From Bacillota bacterium (GTDB lineage Bacteria; Bacillota; Clostridia; Lachnospirales; Lachnospiraceae), in assembly GCA_023414355.1 (NCBI GenBank), contig JAEZOB010000023.1, forward strand, positions 1 through 64,000: a stretch of 64,000 bases of DNA, written 5' to 3'. Of the stretch, positions 1-8,284 are shown one piece after another. Below the pieces are notes generated by a model, which was given only the letters and a program-made list of their open reading frames with translations, was not told the origin of the DNA and ran no database searches. Positions within the stretch are counted from its first letter, which is position 1, and each line of letters opens with the position of its first letter. A program made the position numbers and the translations under genes.

Positions 1-124
1 GATCGCAGGTATTCCTGAGGAGACAGCAAGAGAAGCATTACGTCTTGCTATGCATAAATTGCCGGTGAAGTGCAAGATCGTATCCCGTGCAGACTTAGAA
101 GGCGGTGAAAACAGTGAAAATTAA
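1..124 (+). CDS. rplP: Ribosomal protein L16, C-terminal 40 residues (partial)
   Basis: Reading from base 2, an open frame runs into the window from the left and ends at TAA 122-124. Its last residues include PEETAREALRLAMHKLPVK, which matches the conserved C-terminal part of 50S protein L16, which helps form the tRNA-binding region of the large subunit. The gene overlaps the start of rpmC by about 11 bases, as expected for translational coupling in the S10 operon. Only the tail is present, so start and length cannot be judged. Confidence 0.9.
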   Translation, partial: IAGIPEETAREALRLAMHKLPVKCKIVSRADLEGGENSEN

Positions 125-323
125 TAAATATGTAGAAGATTTAAAATCAAAATCAGCTACAGAGTTAAATCAAGAATTAGTAGCTGCGAAGAAGGAACTC
201 TTCAACTTAAGGTTCCAAAATGCAACGAACCAGTTGGATAACACAAGCAGAATCAAGGAAGTAAGAAAGAACATTGCCAGAATCCAGACGGTAATTTCTG
301 AACTTTCTAAGGCTTCTAAATAA
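114..323 (+). CDS. rpmC: 50S ribosomal protein L29
   Basis: A 69-residue, lysine-rich, helical protein with the L29 signature (ELNQELVAAKKELFNLRFQ), which binds 23S rRNA near the peptide exit tunnel. An upstream GTG at 105 is in frame, but GTG 114 is preferred: the near-consensus Shine-Dalgarno AAGGCGGTG (99-107) sits six bases before it and would overlap the earlier start. The gene lies between rplP and rpsQ, the standard order, and is expected to be co-transcribed with them. Confidence 0.93.
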   Translation: MKINKYVEDLKSKSATELNQELVAAKKELFNLRFQNATNQLDNTSRIKEVRKNIARIQTVISELSKASK

Positions 324-382
324 TTAGGGATCGAAAAGGTTACCGTTCGGTAAAACCTGCGATTATGGAAAGGAGTATCGTT

Positions 383-637
383 GTGGAAAGAAATTTAAGA
401 AAAGTACGTATTGGCAAAGTCGTAAGTGACAAGATGGATAAGACAATTGTTGTAGCTGTTGTTGATAACGTTAAGCATCCTTTGTATGGCAAGATCGTAA
501 AGAGAACTTACAAGCTTAAGGCGCATGATGAGAACAATGAGTGCAACATCGGAGATAGAGTTAAGGTAATGGAAACAAGACCGTTATCCAAGGATAAGAG
601 ATGGAGACTTGTGGAGATTATCGAGAAAGCGAAGTAA
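383..637 (+). CDS. rpsQ: 30S ribosomal protein S17
   Basis: An 84-residue OB-fold protein binding 16S rRNA. Conserved features are RKVRIGKVVSDKMDKTIVVAV and a C-terminal ETRPLSKDKRWRLVEI block, both typical of S17. GTG 383 is taken as the start because GGAAAGGAG at 367-375 makes a good ribosome-binding site for it. The ATG at 365 is part of that site and would add six atypical residues. It lies 60 bases after rpmC and 91 bases before rplN in one operon. Confidence 0.94.
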   Translation: MERNLRKVRIGKVVSDKMDKTIVVAVVDNVKHPLYGKIVKRTYKLKAHDENNECNIGDRVKVMETRPLSKDKRWRLVEIIEKAK

Positions 638-728
638 TCTACCAAGCAAAAGAGTTTCAGAACAGAAATTCTTATTGATGTATACTTAAGAGTGTACATG
701 TTTGATTACAACTGAAAGGAGTATTATC

Positions 729-1097
729 ATGATTCAAACCGAAACCAGACTTAGAGTTGCCGACAATACCGGTGCTAAAGAATTACTTTGCATCAGAGTA
801 CTTGGCGGATCAACAAGAAGATATGCGAATATAGGCGATATCATTGTTGCTGCGGTTAAAGATGCAACACCAGGCGGTGTTGTAAAGAAGGGCGACGTTG
901 TTAAGGCAGTAGTTGTTCGTACCGTTAAAGGAGCACGCCGTAAAGATGGTTCCTATATCAGATTTGATGAGAATGCTGCCGTAATTATTAAGGAAGACAA
1001 GAACCCGAAGGGTACACGTATCTTTGGGCCGGTAGCGAGAGAATTAAGAGAGAAACAATTCATGAAAATCGTTTCTTTAGCACCAGAAGTATTATAG
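729..1097 (+). CDS. rplN: 50S ribosomal protein L14
   Basis: A 122-residue protein, the standard bacterial length, beginning MIQTETRLRVADNTGAKE, an almost invariant L14 start. Later blocks GGVVKKGDVVKAVVVRT and IFGPVARELRE are also diagnostic. L14 contributes to the 30S-50S bridge near the factor-binding site. ATG 729 is preceded by GAAAGGAG. An in-frame upstream TTG at 702 would add nine residues that do not fit the family. It is followed 14 bases later by rplX. Confidence 0.96.
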   Translation: MIQTETRLRVADNTGAKELLCIRVLGGSTRRYANIGDIIVAAVKDATPGGVVKKGDVVKAVVVRTVKGARRKDGSYIRFDENAAVIIKEDKNPKGTRIFGPVARELREKQFMKIVSLAPEVL

Positions 1098-1111
1098 GGA
1101 GGTGTCGACTG

Positions 1112-1429
1112 ATGGCAACGATGAAAATCAAAAAAAATGATACCGTTAAGGTTATCACCGGTAAAGATAAAGGTAAATCCGGCAAGGTTATCGCTGTTAC
1201 TGACGGAAAGGTAATCGTAGAAGGAATCAATACCGTTTCCAAGCACAGCAAAGCAAGCCAGAAGAATCCGAAGGGTGGAATTATCCATCAAGATTCACCT
1301 GTTGATGTATCAAACGTTATGTATCTTCACAAAGGTAAGCCTACCAGAGTTGGTTTCAAGACTGTTGAGACTAAAAAGGGACCTAAGAAAGTACGTTTCG
1401 CAAAATCTACAGGCGATGTTATTGATTAA
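1112..1429 (+). CDS. rplX: 50S ribosomal protein L24
   Basis: A 105-residue KOW-motif protein (KKNDTVKVITGKDKGKSGKV at residues 6-25) that starts 50S assembly by binding the 5' domain of 23S rRNA. The C-terminal block HKGKPTRVGFK is typical of L24. A GGGAGGTG Shine-Dalgarno lies just after the rplN stop, so the two genes are tightly coupled. A second in-frame ATG three codons later could also serve, but the spacing favours ATG 1112. Confidence 0.95.
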   Translation: MATMKIKKNDTVKVITGKDKGKSGKVIAVTDGKVIVEGINTVSKHSKASQKNPKGGIIHQDSPVDVSNVMYLHKGKPTRVGFKTVETKKGPKKVRFAKSTGDVID

Positions 1430-1452
1430 TTTAGAGAGGAGGTTCATTCAAG

Positions 1453-1992
1453 GTGGCTAGATTAAGAGATTTTTACAAAAATGAAGTTATAGCCGGTATG
1501 ACTAAGAAGTTTGGTTATAAGAACGTAATGGAAGTACCGAAAATTGATAAAATTGTCATCAACATGGGTGTTGGTGAGGCTAAGGACAACGCAAAGGTAT
1601 TAGAGACCGCGATTAAGGATTTAGAGATTATCGCAGGCCAGAAGGTTGTTACCACAAAGGCTAAGAAATCAGTTGCTAACTTTAAGATCAGAGAAGGTAT
1701 GGCAATCGGTTGTAAGGTTACTTTAAGAGGCGAAAAGATGTATGAATTTGCTGATCGTCTGATCAACTTAGCATTACCTCGTGTACGTGACTTTAGAGGT
1801 GTTAACCCTAACGCATTCGACGGCAGAGGAAATTACTCCCTTGGTATCAAGGAGCAGTTGATCTTCCCTGAAATCGAATATGATAAGGTAGATAAGGTAA
1901 GAGGTATGGATATCATCTTCGTTACCACTGCAAAGACTGATGAAGAGGCACGCGAACTGTTAACACAATTCGGTATGCCGTTTAGAAAATAG
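1453..1992 (+). CDS. rplE: 50S ribosomal protein L5
   Basis: A 179-residue protein of normal family length that starts with GTG and is preceded by GAGGAGG. L5 binds 5S rRNA and contacts the P-site tRNA. Diagnostic blocks are VMEVPKIDKIVINMGVGEA near residue 30, the RVRDFRGVNPNAFDGRGNYS segment around residue 120, and the C-terminal TDEEARELL. The neighbours rplX and rpsN are the expected spc-operon partners. Confidence 0.96.
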   Translation: MARLRDFYKNEVIAGMTKKFGYKNVMEVPKIDKIVINMGVGEAKDNAKVLETAIKDLEIIAGQKVVTTKAKKSVANFKIREGMAIGCKVTLRGEKMYEFADRLINLALPRVRDFRGVNPNAFDGRGNYSLGIKEQLIFPEIEYDKVDKVRGMDIIFVTTAKTDEEARELLTQFGMPFRK

Positions 1993-2005
1993 AGGAGGTA
2001 TTTCC

Positions 2006-2191
2006 ATGGCTAAAACGTCAATGAAAATTAAGCAACAACGTACGCAGAAATTCTCCACTAGAGAATATAATCGTTGCAGAATTTGTGGCCGTCCGCATGC
2101 ATATTTAAGAAAATACGGAATCTGCAGAATTTGTTTTCGTGAATTAGCGTACAAAGGACAGATACCAGGCGTGAAGAAAGCTAGCTGGTAA
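2006..2191 (+). CDS. rpsN: 30S ribosomal protein S14, zinc-binding type
   Basis: A 61-residue S14 of the short C+ type. Two CxxC pairs (CRIC and CRIC, around residues 24-27 and 40-43) form the zinc ribbon, and the C-terminus GVKKASW is characteristic. It sits in the head of the 30S subunit. The gene lies 13 bases after rplE with a GAGGAGG site. The zinc-containing type is the normal housekeeping form in Clostridia and Bacillus; a zinc-free paralogue, if there is one, is outside this window. Confidence 0.96.
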   Translation: MAKTSMKIKQQRTQKFSTREYNRCRICGRPHAYLRKYGICRICFRELAYKGQIPGVKKASW

Positions 2192-2215
2192 GAGTTAAGA
2201 AAGGAGGCAAATGAA

Positions 2216-2617
2216 ATGACAATGAGCGATCCCATTGCAGATATGCTTACAAGAATCCGTAATGCAAATACTGCGAAACATGATACAGTAGATATTCCTG
2301 CTTCTAAGATGAAAGTTGCTATTGCCGACATCCTCGTTAAAGAAGGTTACGTAAAGAAATACGAGATTGAGGAAGTTGAGAATTGCAAGACTATCCATAT
2401 GACATTAAAGTATGGTAAAGATAAAAACGTTAAGATTATCACCGGCTTAAAGAGAATCAGTAAGCCTGGTCTCAGAGTTTATGCAAATAAAGATAGCATG
2501 CCTAAGGTACTTGGTGGTTTAGGTATCGCAATTATTTCAACAAACAAGGGTATTGTTACCGATAAAGAAGCCAGAGAATTAAATGTAGGTGGAGAAGTAC
2601 TTGCATTCATCTGGTAA
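2216..2617 (+). CDS. rpsH: 30S ribosomal protein S8
   Basis: A 133-residue protein with the S8 start MSDPIADMLTRIRNA and the C-terminal block GIVTDKEARELNVGGEVLAFIW. S8 binds the central domain of 16S rRNA and in several bacteria is the autoregulator of the spc operon. AAAGGAGG at 2199-2206 supports ATG 2216 (nine-base spacing) over the next ATG at 2222. Downstream it is separated from rplF by 176 bases of hairpin-forming sequence, unusual inside this operon. Confidence 0.95.
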   Translation: MTMSDPIADMLTRIRNANTAKHDTVDIPASKMKVAIADILVKEGYVKKYEIEEVENCKTIHMTLKYGKDKNVKIITGLKRISKPGLRVYANKDSMPKVLGGLGIAIISTNKGIVTDKEARELNVGGEVLAFIW

Positions 2618-2780
2618 GACGAAAATTTGCTTCGCAAATTATCGTCTGAAAAACTGATGGGTCAGCTTTTTCTACCAACGAGTAAAACTTAAGTTTTACG
2701 AGTCTGGATGAGTAAAGCTCTGATTACATTTAAGCAATACAAATGAATTGAATATCAATTCATTTGTCGAAAAACCAATT
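2618..2780 (+). repeat. Three-hairpin spacer between rpsH and rplF
   Basis: The spacer holds three separate inverted repeats. Bases 2618-2646 form a 13-bp stem with one mismatch and a TTC loop. Bases 2682-2699 are a perfect 18-base palindrome (GTAAAACTT/AAGTTTTAC). Bases 2739-2767 form a perfect 13-bp stem with an ATA loop. A weaker stem near 2652-2671 is followed by five T. None has a classical terminator layout. No open frame was seen. It could be a processing or regulatory region, or small inserted palindromic elements. Confidence 0.6.
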
Positions 2781-2793
2781 AGGAGGTGCGGGC

Positions 2794-3336
2794 ATGTCAC
2801 GTATAGGAAGAATGCCTATCGCTATTCCTGCAGGTGTAACTGTAGTAGTAGCAGAAAATAATAAGGTGACCGTTAAGGGTCCCAAGGGTACCTTAGAGAG
2901 AGTGTTACCCATTGAAATGCAAATTAAGGTTGAAGGTAGCGAGCTTCTCGTTACAAGACCCAACGATTTAAAGAAAATGAAGTCCTTGCACGGTCTGACC
3001 AGAACACTGATCAATAACATGGTAGTCGGTGTTACGGAAGGATACCAGAAGGTTCTTGAGATTAATGGTGTTGGTTACAGAGCAGCTAAGGCTGGTAAGG
3101 AATTAACACTGACATTAGGTTACTCCCATCCGGTTATCATGGTTGATCCGGAGGGTCTTGAGTCCGTTCTTGAAGGACAGAACAAGATCACTGTTAAAGG
3201 TATTGATAAAGAGAAGGTTGGCCAATACGCTGCTGAAATCAGAGCAAAGAGAGCTCCTGAACCGTACAAGGGTAAGGGAATTAAGTATTCTGATGAAGTG
3301 ATCAGACGTAAGGTTGGTAAGACCGGTAAGAAATAA
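2794..3336 (+). CDS. rplF: 50S ribosomal protein L6
   Basis: A 180-residue protein with the L6 start SRIGRMPIAIPAGV and the conserved C-terminal motif EPYKGKGIKYSDEVIRRKVGKT. L6 lies near the sarcin-ricin loop and the factor-binding site. ATG 2794 follows AGGAGGTG at 2781-2788. An in-frame start at 2764 would lie within the upstream hairpin and is rejected. The next gene, rplR, follows after 17 bases. Confidence 0.96.
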   Translation: MSRIGRMPIAIPAGVTVVVAENNKVTVKGPKGTLERVLPIEMQIKVEGSELLVTRPNDLKKMKSLHGLTRTLINNMVVGVTEGYQKVLEINGVGYRAAKAGKELTLTLGYSHPVIMVDPEGLESVLEGQNKITVKGIDKEKVGQYAAEIRAKRAPEPYKGKGIKYSDEVIRRKVGKTGKK

Positions 3337-3353
3337 GGGAGGAGTGAAATTAA

Positions 3354-3722
3354 ATGGTTAGTAAACAGTCAAGACAAGAAGTTCGTGTTAAAAAGCACTT
3401 AAAATTACGTAATCGTTTCACAGGTACTCCTGAGAGACCGCGTTTAGCTGTGTTTAGAAGCAACAATCATATGTACGCGCAGATCATTGATGATACAGTT
3501 GGCAATACTTTAGTAGCAGCCTCCACTCTTGAGAAAGATGTTAAGGCTGAGCTTTCTAAGACCAATGATGTAGCTGCAGCTGCTTATTTAGGCACTGTAA
3601 TTGCTAAGAAGGCATTGGAAAAGGGCATTAAGACTATTGTCTTTGATAGAGGTGGCTTCATATATCAAGGAAAGATCAAAGCGTTAGCAGATGCAGCTCG
3701 TGAAGCTGGTCTGGAATTCTAA
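3354..3722 (+). CDS. rplR: 50S ribosomal protein L18
   Basis: A 122-residue 5S rRNA-binding protein. Recognisable blocks are the basic N-terminus (RQEVRVKKHLKLRNRFTGT), RPRLAVFRSNNHMYAQIIDD, and the C-terminal FDRGGFIYQGKIKALADAAREAGLEF. A GGGAGGAG site precedes ATG 3354. It sits between rplF and rpsE in the canonical spc order, with a 16-base gap to rpsE. Confidence 0.96.
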   Translation: MVSKQSRQEVRVKKHLKLRNRFTGTPERPRLAVFRSNNHMYAQIIDDTVGNTLVAASTLEKDVKAELSKTNDVAAAAYLGTVIAKKALEKGIKTIVFDRGGFIYQGKIKALADAAREAGLEF

Positions 3723-3738
3723 GCAAGGAGGAAAACAC

Positions 3739-4248
3739 ATGAAACGTACAATCGTTGATACCAGTCAATTAGAATTAGAAGATAAAGTTGTATCAATCAA
3801 GCGTGTAACTAAGGTTGTTAAAGGTGGACGTAATTTCAGATTTACAGCATTAGTTGTCGTTGGTGATAAGAACGGACACGTGGGTGCAGGCTTAGGAAAA
3901 GCGACTGAGATCCCTGAAGCTATCCGTAAGGGTAAGGAAGATGCAATGAAGAAGTTAATCACCCTGCCTTTAGATGAGAACAGAAGCATACCTCACGACT
4001 TTATCGGCAAATTCGGCAGCGCTCAAGTATTACTGAAGCGTTCTCCCGAAGGTACCGGTGTTATCGCTGGTGGTCCGGCACGTAATGTACTTGAGCTTGC
4101 GGGCTTAAAGAACATCCGTACCAAATCTCTTGGTTCTAATAATAAGCAAAATGTCGTTCTTGCTACTATTGAAGGATTAAGCCAGTTAAAGACACCTGAG
4201 GAAGTAGCTAAGCTTCGTGGTATCCCGGTAGAGCAGTTAACGAAGTAA
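3739..4248 (+). CDS. rpsE: 30S ribosomal protein S5
   Basis: A 169-residue protein with the double-stranded RNA-binding-like S5 N-terminal domain (VVKGGRNFRFTALVVVGDKNGHVGAG, about residues 27-52) and a C-terminal domain with VLELAGLKNIRTKSLGSNN. S5 affects decoding accuracy and helicase activity of the 30S subunit. ATG 3739 follows AAGGAGG; an in-frame start at 3691 lies inside rplR and is rejected. Confidence 0.96.
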   Translation: MKRTIVDTSQLELEDKVVSIKRVTKVVKGGRNFRFTALVVVGDKNGHVGAGLGKATEIPEAIRKGKEDAMKKLITLPLDENRSIPHDFIGKFGSAQVLLKRSPEGTGVIAGGPARNVLELAGLKNIRTKSLGSNNKQNVVLATIEGLSQLKTPEEVAKLRGIPVEQLTK

Positions 4249-4286
4249 TAACTGACAAAGCTTAAGTATAAATGGAGGTGCCTAAA

Positions 4287-4469
4287 ATGGCTGATAAATT
4301 AAAAGTAACACTGGTGAAGTCTACTATCGGCGCCATTCCTAAGCACAGAGCAACTGTTGAGGCATTGGGTTTGAAAAAACCCAATTGGACCGTAGAAATG
4401 CCGGACAATGCTGCTGTCAGAGGAATGCTCGACCAGGTAAGACACTTAGTGAAGGTAGAAGAAATATAA
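4287..4469 (+). CDS. rpmD: 50S ribosomal protein L30
   Basis: A 60-residue protein with the L30 pattern: a KVTLVKSTIGAIPKHRATVEALGL core followed by MLDQVRHLVKVEE. ATG 4287 is chosen because ATG 4272 is part of the sequence ATGGAGGTG that supplies its ribosome-binding site. L30 is absent from some bacteria, so its presence between rpsE and rplO is worth recording, but it is common in Clostridia. Confidence 0.95.
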   Translation: MADKLKVTLVKSTIGAIPKHRATVEALGLKKPNWTVEMPDNAAVRGMLDQVRHLVKVEEI

Positions 4470-4494
4470 TTGCTGAAAGAAGGAGGTGCACGAT

Positions 4495-4935
4495 ATGAAC
4501 TTATCAGAATTGAGACCGTCAGACGGTTCCAAACAGAACGATAATTTCAGAAGAGGACGTGGTCACGGCTCAGGTAACGGCAAGACTGCCGGTAAGGGTC
4601 ATAAAGGCCAGAAGGCTCGTTCCGGAGCTCCCAGAGCTGGATTTGAAGGCGGTCAGATGCCTTTATACAGACGTATTCCGAAACGTGGTTTCACTAACAG
4701 AAATACTAAAGAAATCATTGCAGTAAATGTAGATGTATTAAATAGATTTGAGGACGGCGCTGTAGTAACCGTTGAGTCATTAATGGAAGTAGGTATTATC
4801 AAGAACCCTAAGGATGGCGTTAAGATCCTTGGAAACGGAGAACTTACTAAGAAGCTTGATGTTAAAGTTAATGCATTTAGTGCAGGTGCTGTAGAAAAGA
4901 TACAGGCTCTTGGTGGAAATGCTGAGGTGGTATAA
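4495..4935 (+). CDS. rplO: 50S ribosomal protein L15
   Basis: A 146-residue protein. The flexible glycine- and arginine-rich N-terminal arm (RRGRGHGSGNGKTAGKGHKG, about residues 18-37) and FEGGQMPLYRRIPKRGF are typical of L15, a late-assembling protein near the peptidyl-transferase region. AAGGAGGTG precedes ATG 4495. Its stop codon TAA shares one base with the secY ATG (TAATG), so the two are translationally coupled. Confidence 0.96.
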   Translation: MNLSELRPSDGSKQNDNFRRGRGHGSGNGKTAGKGHKGQKARSGAPRAGFEGGQMPLYRRIPKRGFTNRNTKEIIAVNVDVLNRFEDGAVVTVESLMEVGIIKNPKDGVKILGNGELTKKLDVKVNAFSAGAVEKIQALGGNAEVV

Positions 4936-6257
4936 TGTTCAAAACGCTGCGAAATGCTTTAAAAGTTAAGGATATTAGAAACAGACTGATTTACACCTTT
5001 GTTTGTCTTGTAGTAGTAAGAGTTGGTTCTTTACTTCCTGCTCCTGCAATTAACCCTGATATAACAAGCCAATTATTTAGTTCAGAGTCCTTAGGATTTT
5101 TTGATACATTAACTGGTGGTTCCTTATCAAAGATGTCAATTTTCGCACTTAGTATTACCCCGTATATTTCAGCTTCCATTATCATTCAGCTTTTGACGAT
5201 TGCAGTTCCTAAGCTGGAAGAGATGCAAAAGGAAGGCGAAGACGGCAGAAAGAAGCTTAACGAACTTACTCGTTATCTTACAGTTGTTTTAGCTGTTATC
5301 GAATCCGGTGCTATGGCAATCGGTTTCGGTAACTCCGGATATTTAACCGGCGGTTTAACCTTTACAAATGTAGTAGTGGTTATCGCTTCCTTAACAGCAG
5401 GTTCTTCATTCCTGATGTGGATCGGTGAGAGAATTACTCAGAAGGGTGTAGGTAATGGTATTTCAGTTGTATTAACAATTAATATCGTTTCCAGAATTCC
5501 TTCCGACTTCATTAACTTATTCAGAACCTATATTATTGGTCAGCCTGTTGTAAATGCTATCATTGCAGCTATTGCAATTGCAGCAATTACAGTTGGTACC
5601 GTAGTATTGGTAATTTTCTTACAGAATGCGGAAAGAAAAATTCCTGTTACCTATGCTAAAAAGGTAGTAGGAAGAAAAATGGTTGGTGGACAAACCTCCC
5701 ATATTCCGTTGAAAGTAAATACCGCAGGTGTTATCCCTGTAATTTTCTCCAACTCCTTAATGTCCTTCCCGATTGTTGTAGCTGGTTTCTTCAATGTAGT
5801 ACCGGCTAGAGAACATTTCTGGCCGAAGGTACTGAAGGTGCTCAGCCAGAATAGCTGGTTTGTCACAAAGAGCTGGGGAGACTTTAAGTATACGATTGGT
5901 GTTCTTATCTATATCGTATTAACTATTTTCTTCGCTTATTTCTATACTTCAATCACCTTCAACCCGATTGAGGTATCCAATAACATGAAGAAGCAAGGCG
6001 GATTTATCCCGGGTATTCGTCCTGGTAAGCCCACCACAGAGTATTTAACCAAAGTACTTAACTATATCATAATGATCGGAGCAATTGGCTTAACGATTGT
6101 TTGTATTATACCGATTATCTTCTCAGGTATCTTTAGTGCAAACTTCAGCTTCGGTGGTACCTCCCTCATCATTATCGTCGGTGTTACCATTGAGACAATT
6201 AAGCAGATCGAATCACAGTTGCTGGTACGTCACTATAAAGGATTCTTGAACGACTAA
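4935..6257 (+). CDS. secY: Protein translocase subunit SecY
   Basis: A 440-residue polytopic membrane protein, the usual SecY length, with about ten hydrophobic helices. It forms the channel of the Sec translocon with SecE and SecG. The N-terminal VKDIRNRLIYTFVCLVVVRVG, the SASIIIQLLTIAVPKLEEMQKEGEDG loop and the GFIPGIRPGKPTTEYL block are diagnostic. It is coupled to rplO by a one-base overlap. A 266-base gap separates it from adk, so adk may have its own promoter. Confidence 0.97.
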   Translation: MFKTLRNALKVKDIRNRLIYTFVCLVVVRVGSLLPAPAINPDITSQLFSSESLGFFDTLTGGSLSKMSIFALSITPYISASIIIQLLTIAVPKLEEMQKEGEDGRKKLNELTRYLTVVLAVIESGAMAIGFGNSGYLTGGLTFTNVVVVIASLTAGSSFLMWIGERITQKGVGNGISVVLTINIVSRIPSDFINLFRTYIIGQPVVNAIIAAIAIAAITVGTVVLVIFLQNAERKIPVTYAKKVVGRKMVGGQTSHIPLKVNTAGVIPVIFSNSLMSFPIVVAGFFNVVPAREHFWPKVLKVLSQNSWFVTKSWGDFKYTIGVLIYIVLTIFFAYFYTSITFNPIEVSNNMKKQGGFIPGIRPGKPTTEYLTKVLNYIIMIGAIGLTIVCIIPIIFSGIFSANFSFGGTSLIIIVGVTIETIKQIESQLLVRHYKGFLND

Positions 6258-6469
6258 TTCCGTTGTGAAGGTTATACACGGATATGATGCGTAGATATAG
6301 ACTAATAGCTATCATGCGAAGGTTATTGTTTCTCAGGAAGCGATAATCTTCCTTCGATAGGCTATAGGCTGTAAAACCAGAATATCTGCAATAATTTTCA
6401 CAGCGGTTATTGTGGTTAATGGAACAAAAGATAGGAACGGCATAAAGCCGGCAAGTGCGATAGTAAAGT

Positions 6470-6490
6470 GAAAGATTTTGCAAATCTTTC
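6470..6490 (+). repeat. Perfect 9-bp hairpin upstream of adk
   Basis: GAAAGATTT and AAATCTTTC (6470-6478 and 6482-6490) can pair perfectly around a TGC loop, ending 33 bases before adk. There is no T-tract after it, so it is not a textbook terminator. It may affect translation of adk or stabilise processed mRNA. The rest of the 266-base secY-adk gap shows no gene and no clear promoter. Confidence 0.45.
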
Positions 6491-6523
6491 GCTTATCAAG
6501 TTGCTGATGGGAGAAAATCAAGA

Positions 6524-7174
6524 ATGAAGATTATAATGCTAGGAGCACCCGGTGCAGGTAAAGGTACACAGGCAAAAAAATTAGCAGCAAAATATGGAAT
6601 ACCGCACATTTCAACAGGCGATATCTTCCGTGCCAATATCAAAAACGGAACTGAGCTTGGAACGAAGGCAAAGGTTTATATGGACCAGGGCTTACTCGTT
6701 CCCGATGAGCTGGTAGTAGATTTGATCATCGACCGCTTTAAGGAGTCAGATTGTGAGAAGGGCTATGTATTGGATGGTTTCCCGAGAACCATTCCACAGG
6801 CGCAGGCATTGGATGAAGCACTTGCTAAAAATAATGATGCAGTCGAATATGCTATTGACGTGGATGTTCCGGATGAGAATATTGTCAACCGTATGAGCGG
6901 AAGAAGAGCATGCGTAGCATGCGGAGCTACTTATCATATCGTAACAATTCCTACGAAGCAGGAAGGTATCTGCGATGTATGCGGTAAAGAGTTGATACTT
7001 CGTGAGGATGACAAACCGGAGACAGTACAGAAGAGACTTGTTGTATACCATGAACAGACCCAACCGTTGATAGAGTACTACGGTGCAAAAGGAATTTTGA
7101 AAAGCGTTGATGGAACCAAAGATCCGGAGACGACCTTCAAAGAAATCGTGAAGATCGTAGAAAACGAACAGTAA
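6524..7174 (+). CDS. adk: Adenylate kinase, zinc-LID type
   Basis: A 216-residue cytosolic enzyme that interconverts ATP plus AMP with two ADP. The P-loop GAPGAGKGT is at residues 7-15, the AMP-binding segment STGDIFR follows, and LDGFPRT is present. The LID domain carries two CxxC pairs (CVAC and CDVC, around residues 130 and 150), the zinc-binding form common in Gram-positives. The Shine-Dalgarno is weak (GATGGGAG). The secY-adk-map order is conserved in Firmicutes. Confidence 0.97.
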   Translation: MKIIMLGAPGAGKGTQAKKLAAKYGIPHISTGDIFRANIKNGTELGTKAKVYMDQGLLVPDELVVDLIIDRFKESDCEKGYVLDGFPRTIPQAQALDEALAKNNDAVEYAIDVDVPDENIVNRMSGRRACVACGATYHIVTIPTKQEGICDVCGKELILREDDKPETVQKRLVVYHEQTQPLIEYYGAKGILKSVDGTKDPETTFKEIVKIVENEQ

Positions 7175-7229
7175 AACGTTTGGTACAAAAGAAACAAACA
7201 TAGACAGAATAAGAGAGGAAGAGATTTTT

Positions 7230-7985
7230 ATGTCAATTAGTATTAAGTCCGAGAAGGAAATAGAACTAATGCGGGAGTCCGGTAGGATTCTGGCAAATGT
7301 ACTGGAGGAACTCGAAGCAATGATTCGTCCGGGTATTTCAACTCTGGATATTGACAGGAAGTGTGCAGAAATCATAAAGAGCTATCACTGTATTCCTTCC
7401 TTTCTTAATTATAACGGATATCCCGCATCCGTCTGTGTATCAGTCAACAGTGAAGTGGTACATGGGATACCGAATAAGAACAGAATACTTCGTGACGGTG
7501 ATATTGTCAGTCTGGACTGCGGTGTCATCTACGAGGGCTTTCACTCCGATGCAGCGAGAACTGTTCCGGTAGGGGAAATCTCCTCAGATGCACGAAATCT
7601 GATCGAGGTTACACAACAGAGTTTTTACGAAGGTATAAAGTATGCAAAAGAGGGCCATCATTTACATGAGATTTCTGAAGCAATCCAAACATACGTCGAG
7701 GCACATGGCTATTCGGTGGTAAGGGATTTGGTGGGTCATGGAATAGGACGAAATCTTCATGAAGAACCGCAGATACCAAATTTCAGACAGAAACGCAGAG
7801 GTCCGAAGCTTGAAGCTGGTATGACCCTGGCGATTGAGCCGATGGTAAATGCCGGGCGGTATGATGTATACTGGGAAGATGACGATTGGACTGTAGTGGC
7901 AGCCGACGGATCTCTTTCGGCACATTATGAGAATACAATCCTGATCACTGACGGTGAACCGGAGCTGCTTACAATAAGGTGTTAA
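7230..7985 (+). CDS. map: Methionine aminopeptidase, type I
   Basis: A 251-residue enzyme that removes the initiator methionine from new proteins. The pita-bread fold's metal ligands are visible: D96, D107, H170, E203 and E234, and the substrate-contacting H79 lies in VVHGIP. It has no N-terminal zinc or SH3 extension, so it is the short type Ia. An AGAGGAAGAG site precedes ATG 7230. It lies between adk and a KOW-domain gene, as in many Clostridia. Confidence 0.97.
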   Translation: MSISIKSEKEIELMRESGRILANVLEELEAMIRPGISTLDIDRKCAEIIKSYHCIPSFLNYNGYPASVCVSVNSEVVHGIPNKNRILRDGDIVSLDCGVIYEGFHSDAARTVPVGEISSDARNLIEVTQQSFYEGIKYAKEGHHLHEISEAIQTYVEAHGYSVVRDLVGHGIGRNLHEEPQIPNFRQKRRGPKLEAGMTLAIEPMVNAGRYDVYWEDDDWTVVAADGSLSAHYENTILITDGEPELLTIRC

Positions 7986-8010
7986 ACCTAATCCAGGAAG
8001 GGCTTCTTAG

Positions 8011-8280
8011 ATGAGAAATTCGTTAACCATCGGAGGTTATGTGGAAGCTGTGGCAGGACATGACTCCGGAAAATACTATGTAATATTACAGATTGATGGC
8101 GAATATGTATATCTAGTGGATGGCAAAATTCGGCCGCTGAATCGGCCCAAGAAGAAGAAACAGATGCATGTTCAGGCGCTTTCGGAATATAATCAGGAAC
8201 TGGCTGAGAAGGTCACTTCGGGAAAAGTCAGAGACGAGGAAATCAAGAGAGCGATTAAGTTATTGCAAAATAGAGAGTAA
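8011..8280 (+). CDS. KOW-domain RNA-binding protein (L14e-like)
   Basis: An 89-residue protein whose first half (GGYVEAVAGHDSGKYYVILQ, residues 8-27) resembles the KOW/SH3-like barrel of archaeal and eukaryotic L14e/L6e/L27e proteins. A basic RPLNRPKKKKQMHVQ stretch and a charged helical tail follow. Genes of this kind are regularly found between map and infA in Clostridia, where they are annotated as RNA-binding proteins of unproven function. A role on the ribosome or in translation is plausible from context but not shown. Confidence 0.75.
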   Translation: MRNSLTIGGYVEAVAGHDSGKYYVILQIDGEYVYLVDGKIRPLNRPKKKKQMHVQALSEYNQELAEKVTSGKVRDEEIKRAIKLLQNRE

Positions 8281-8284
8281 GAAA

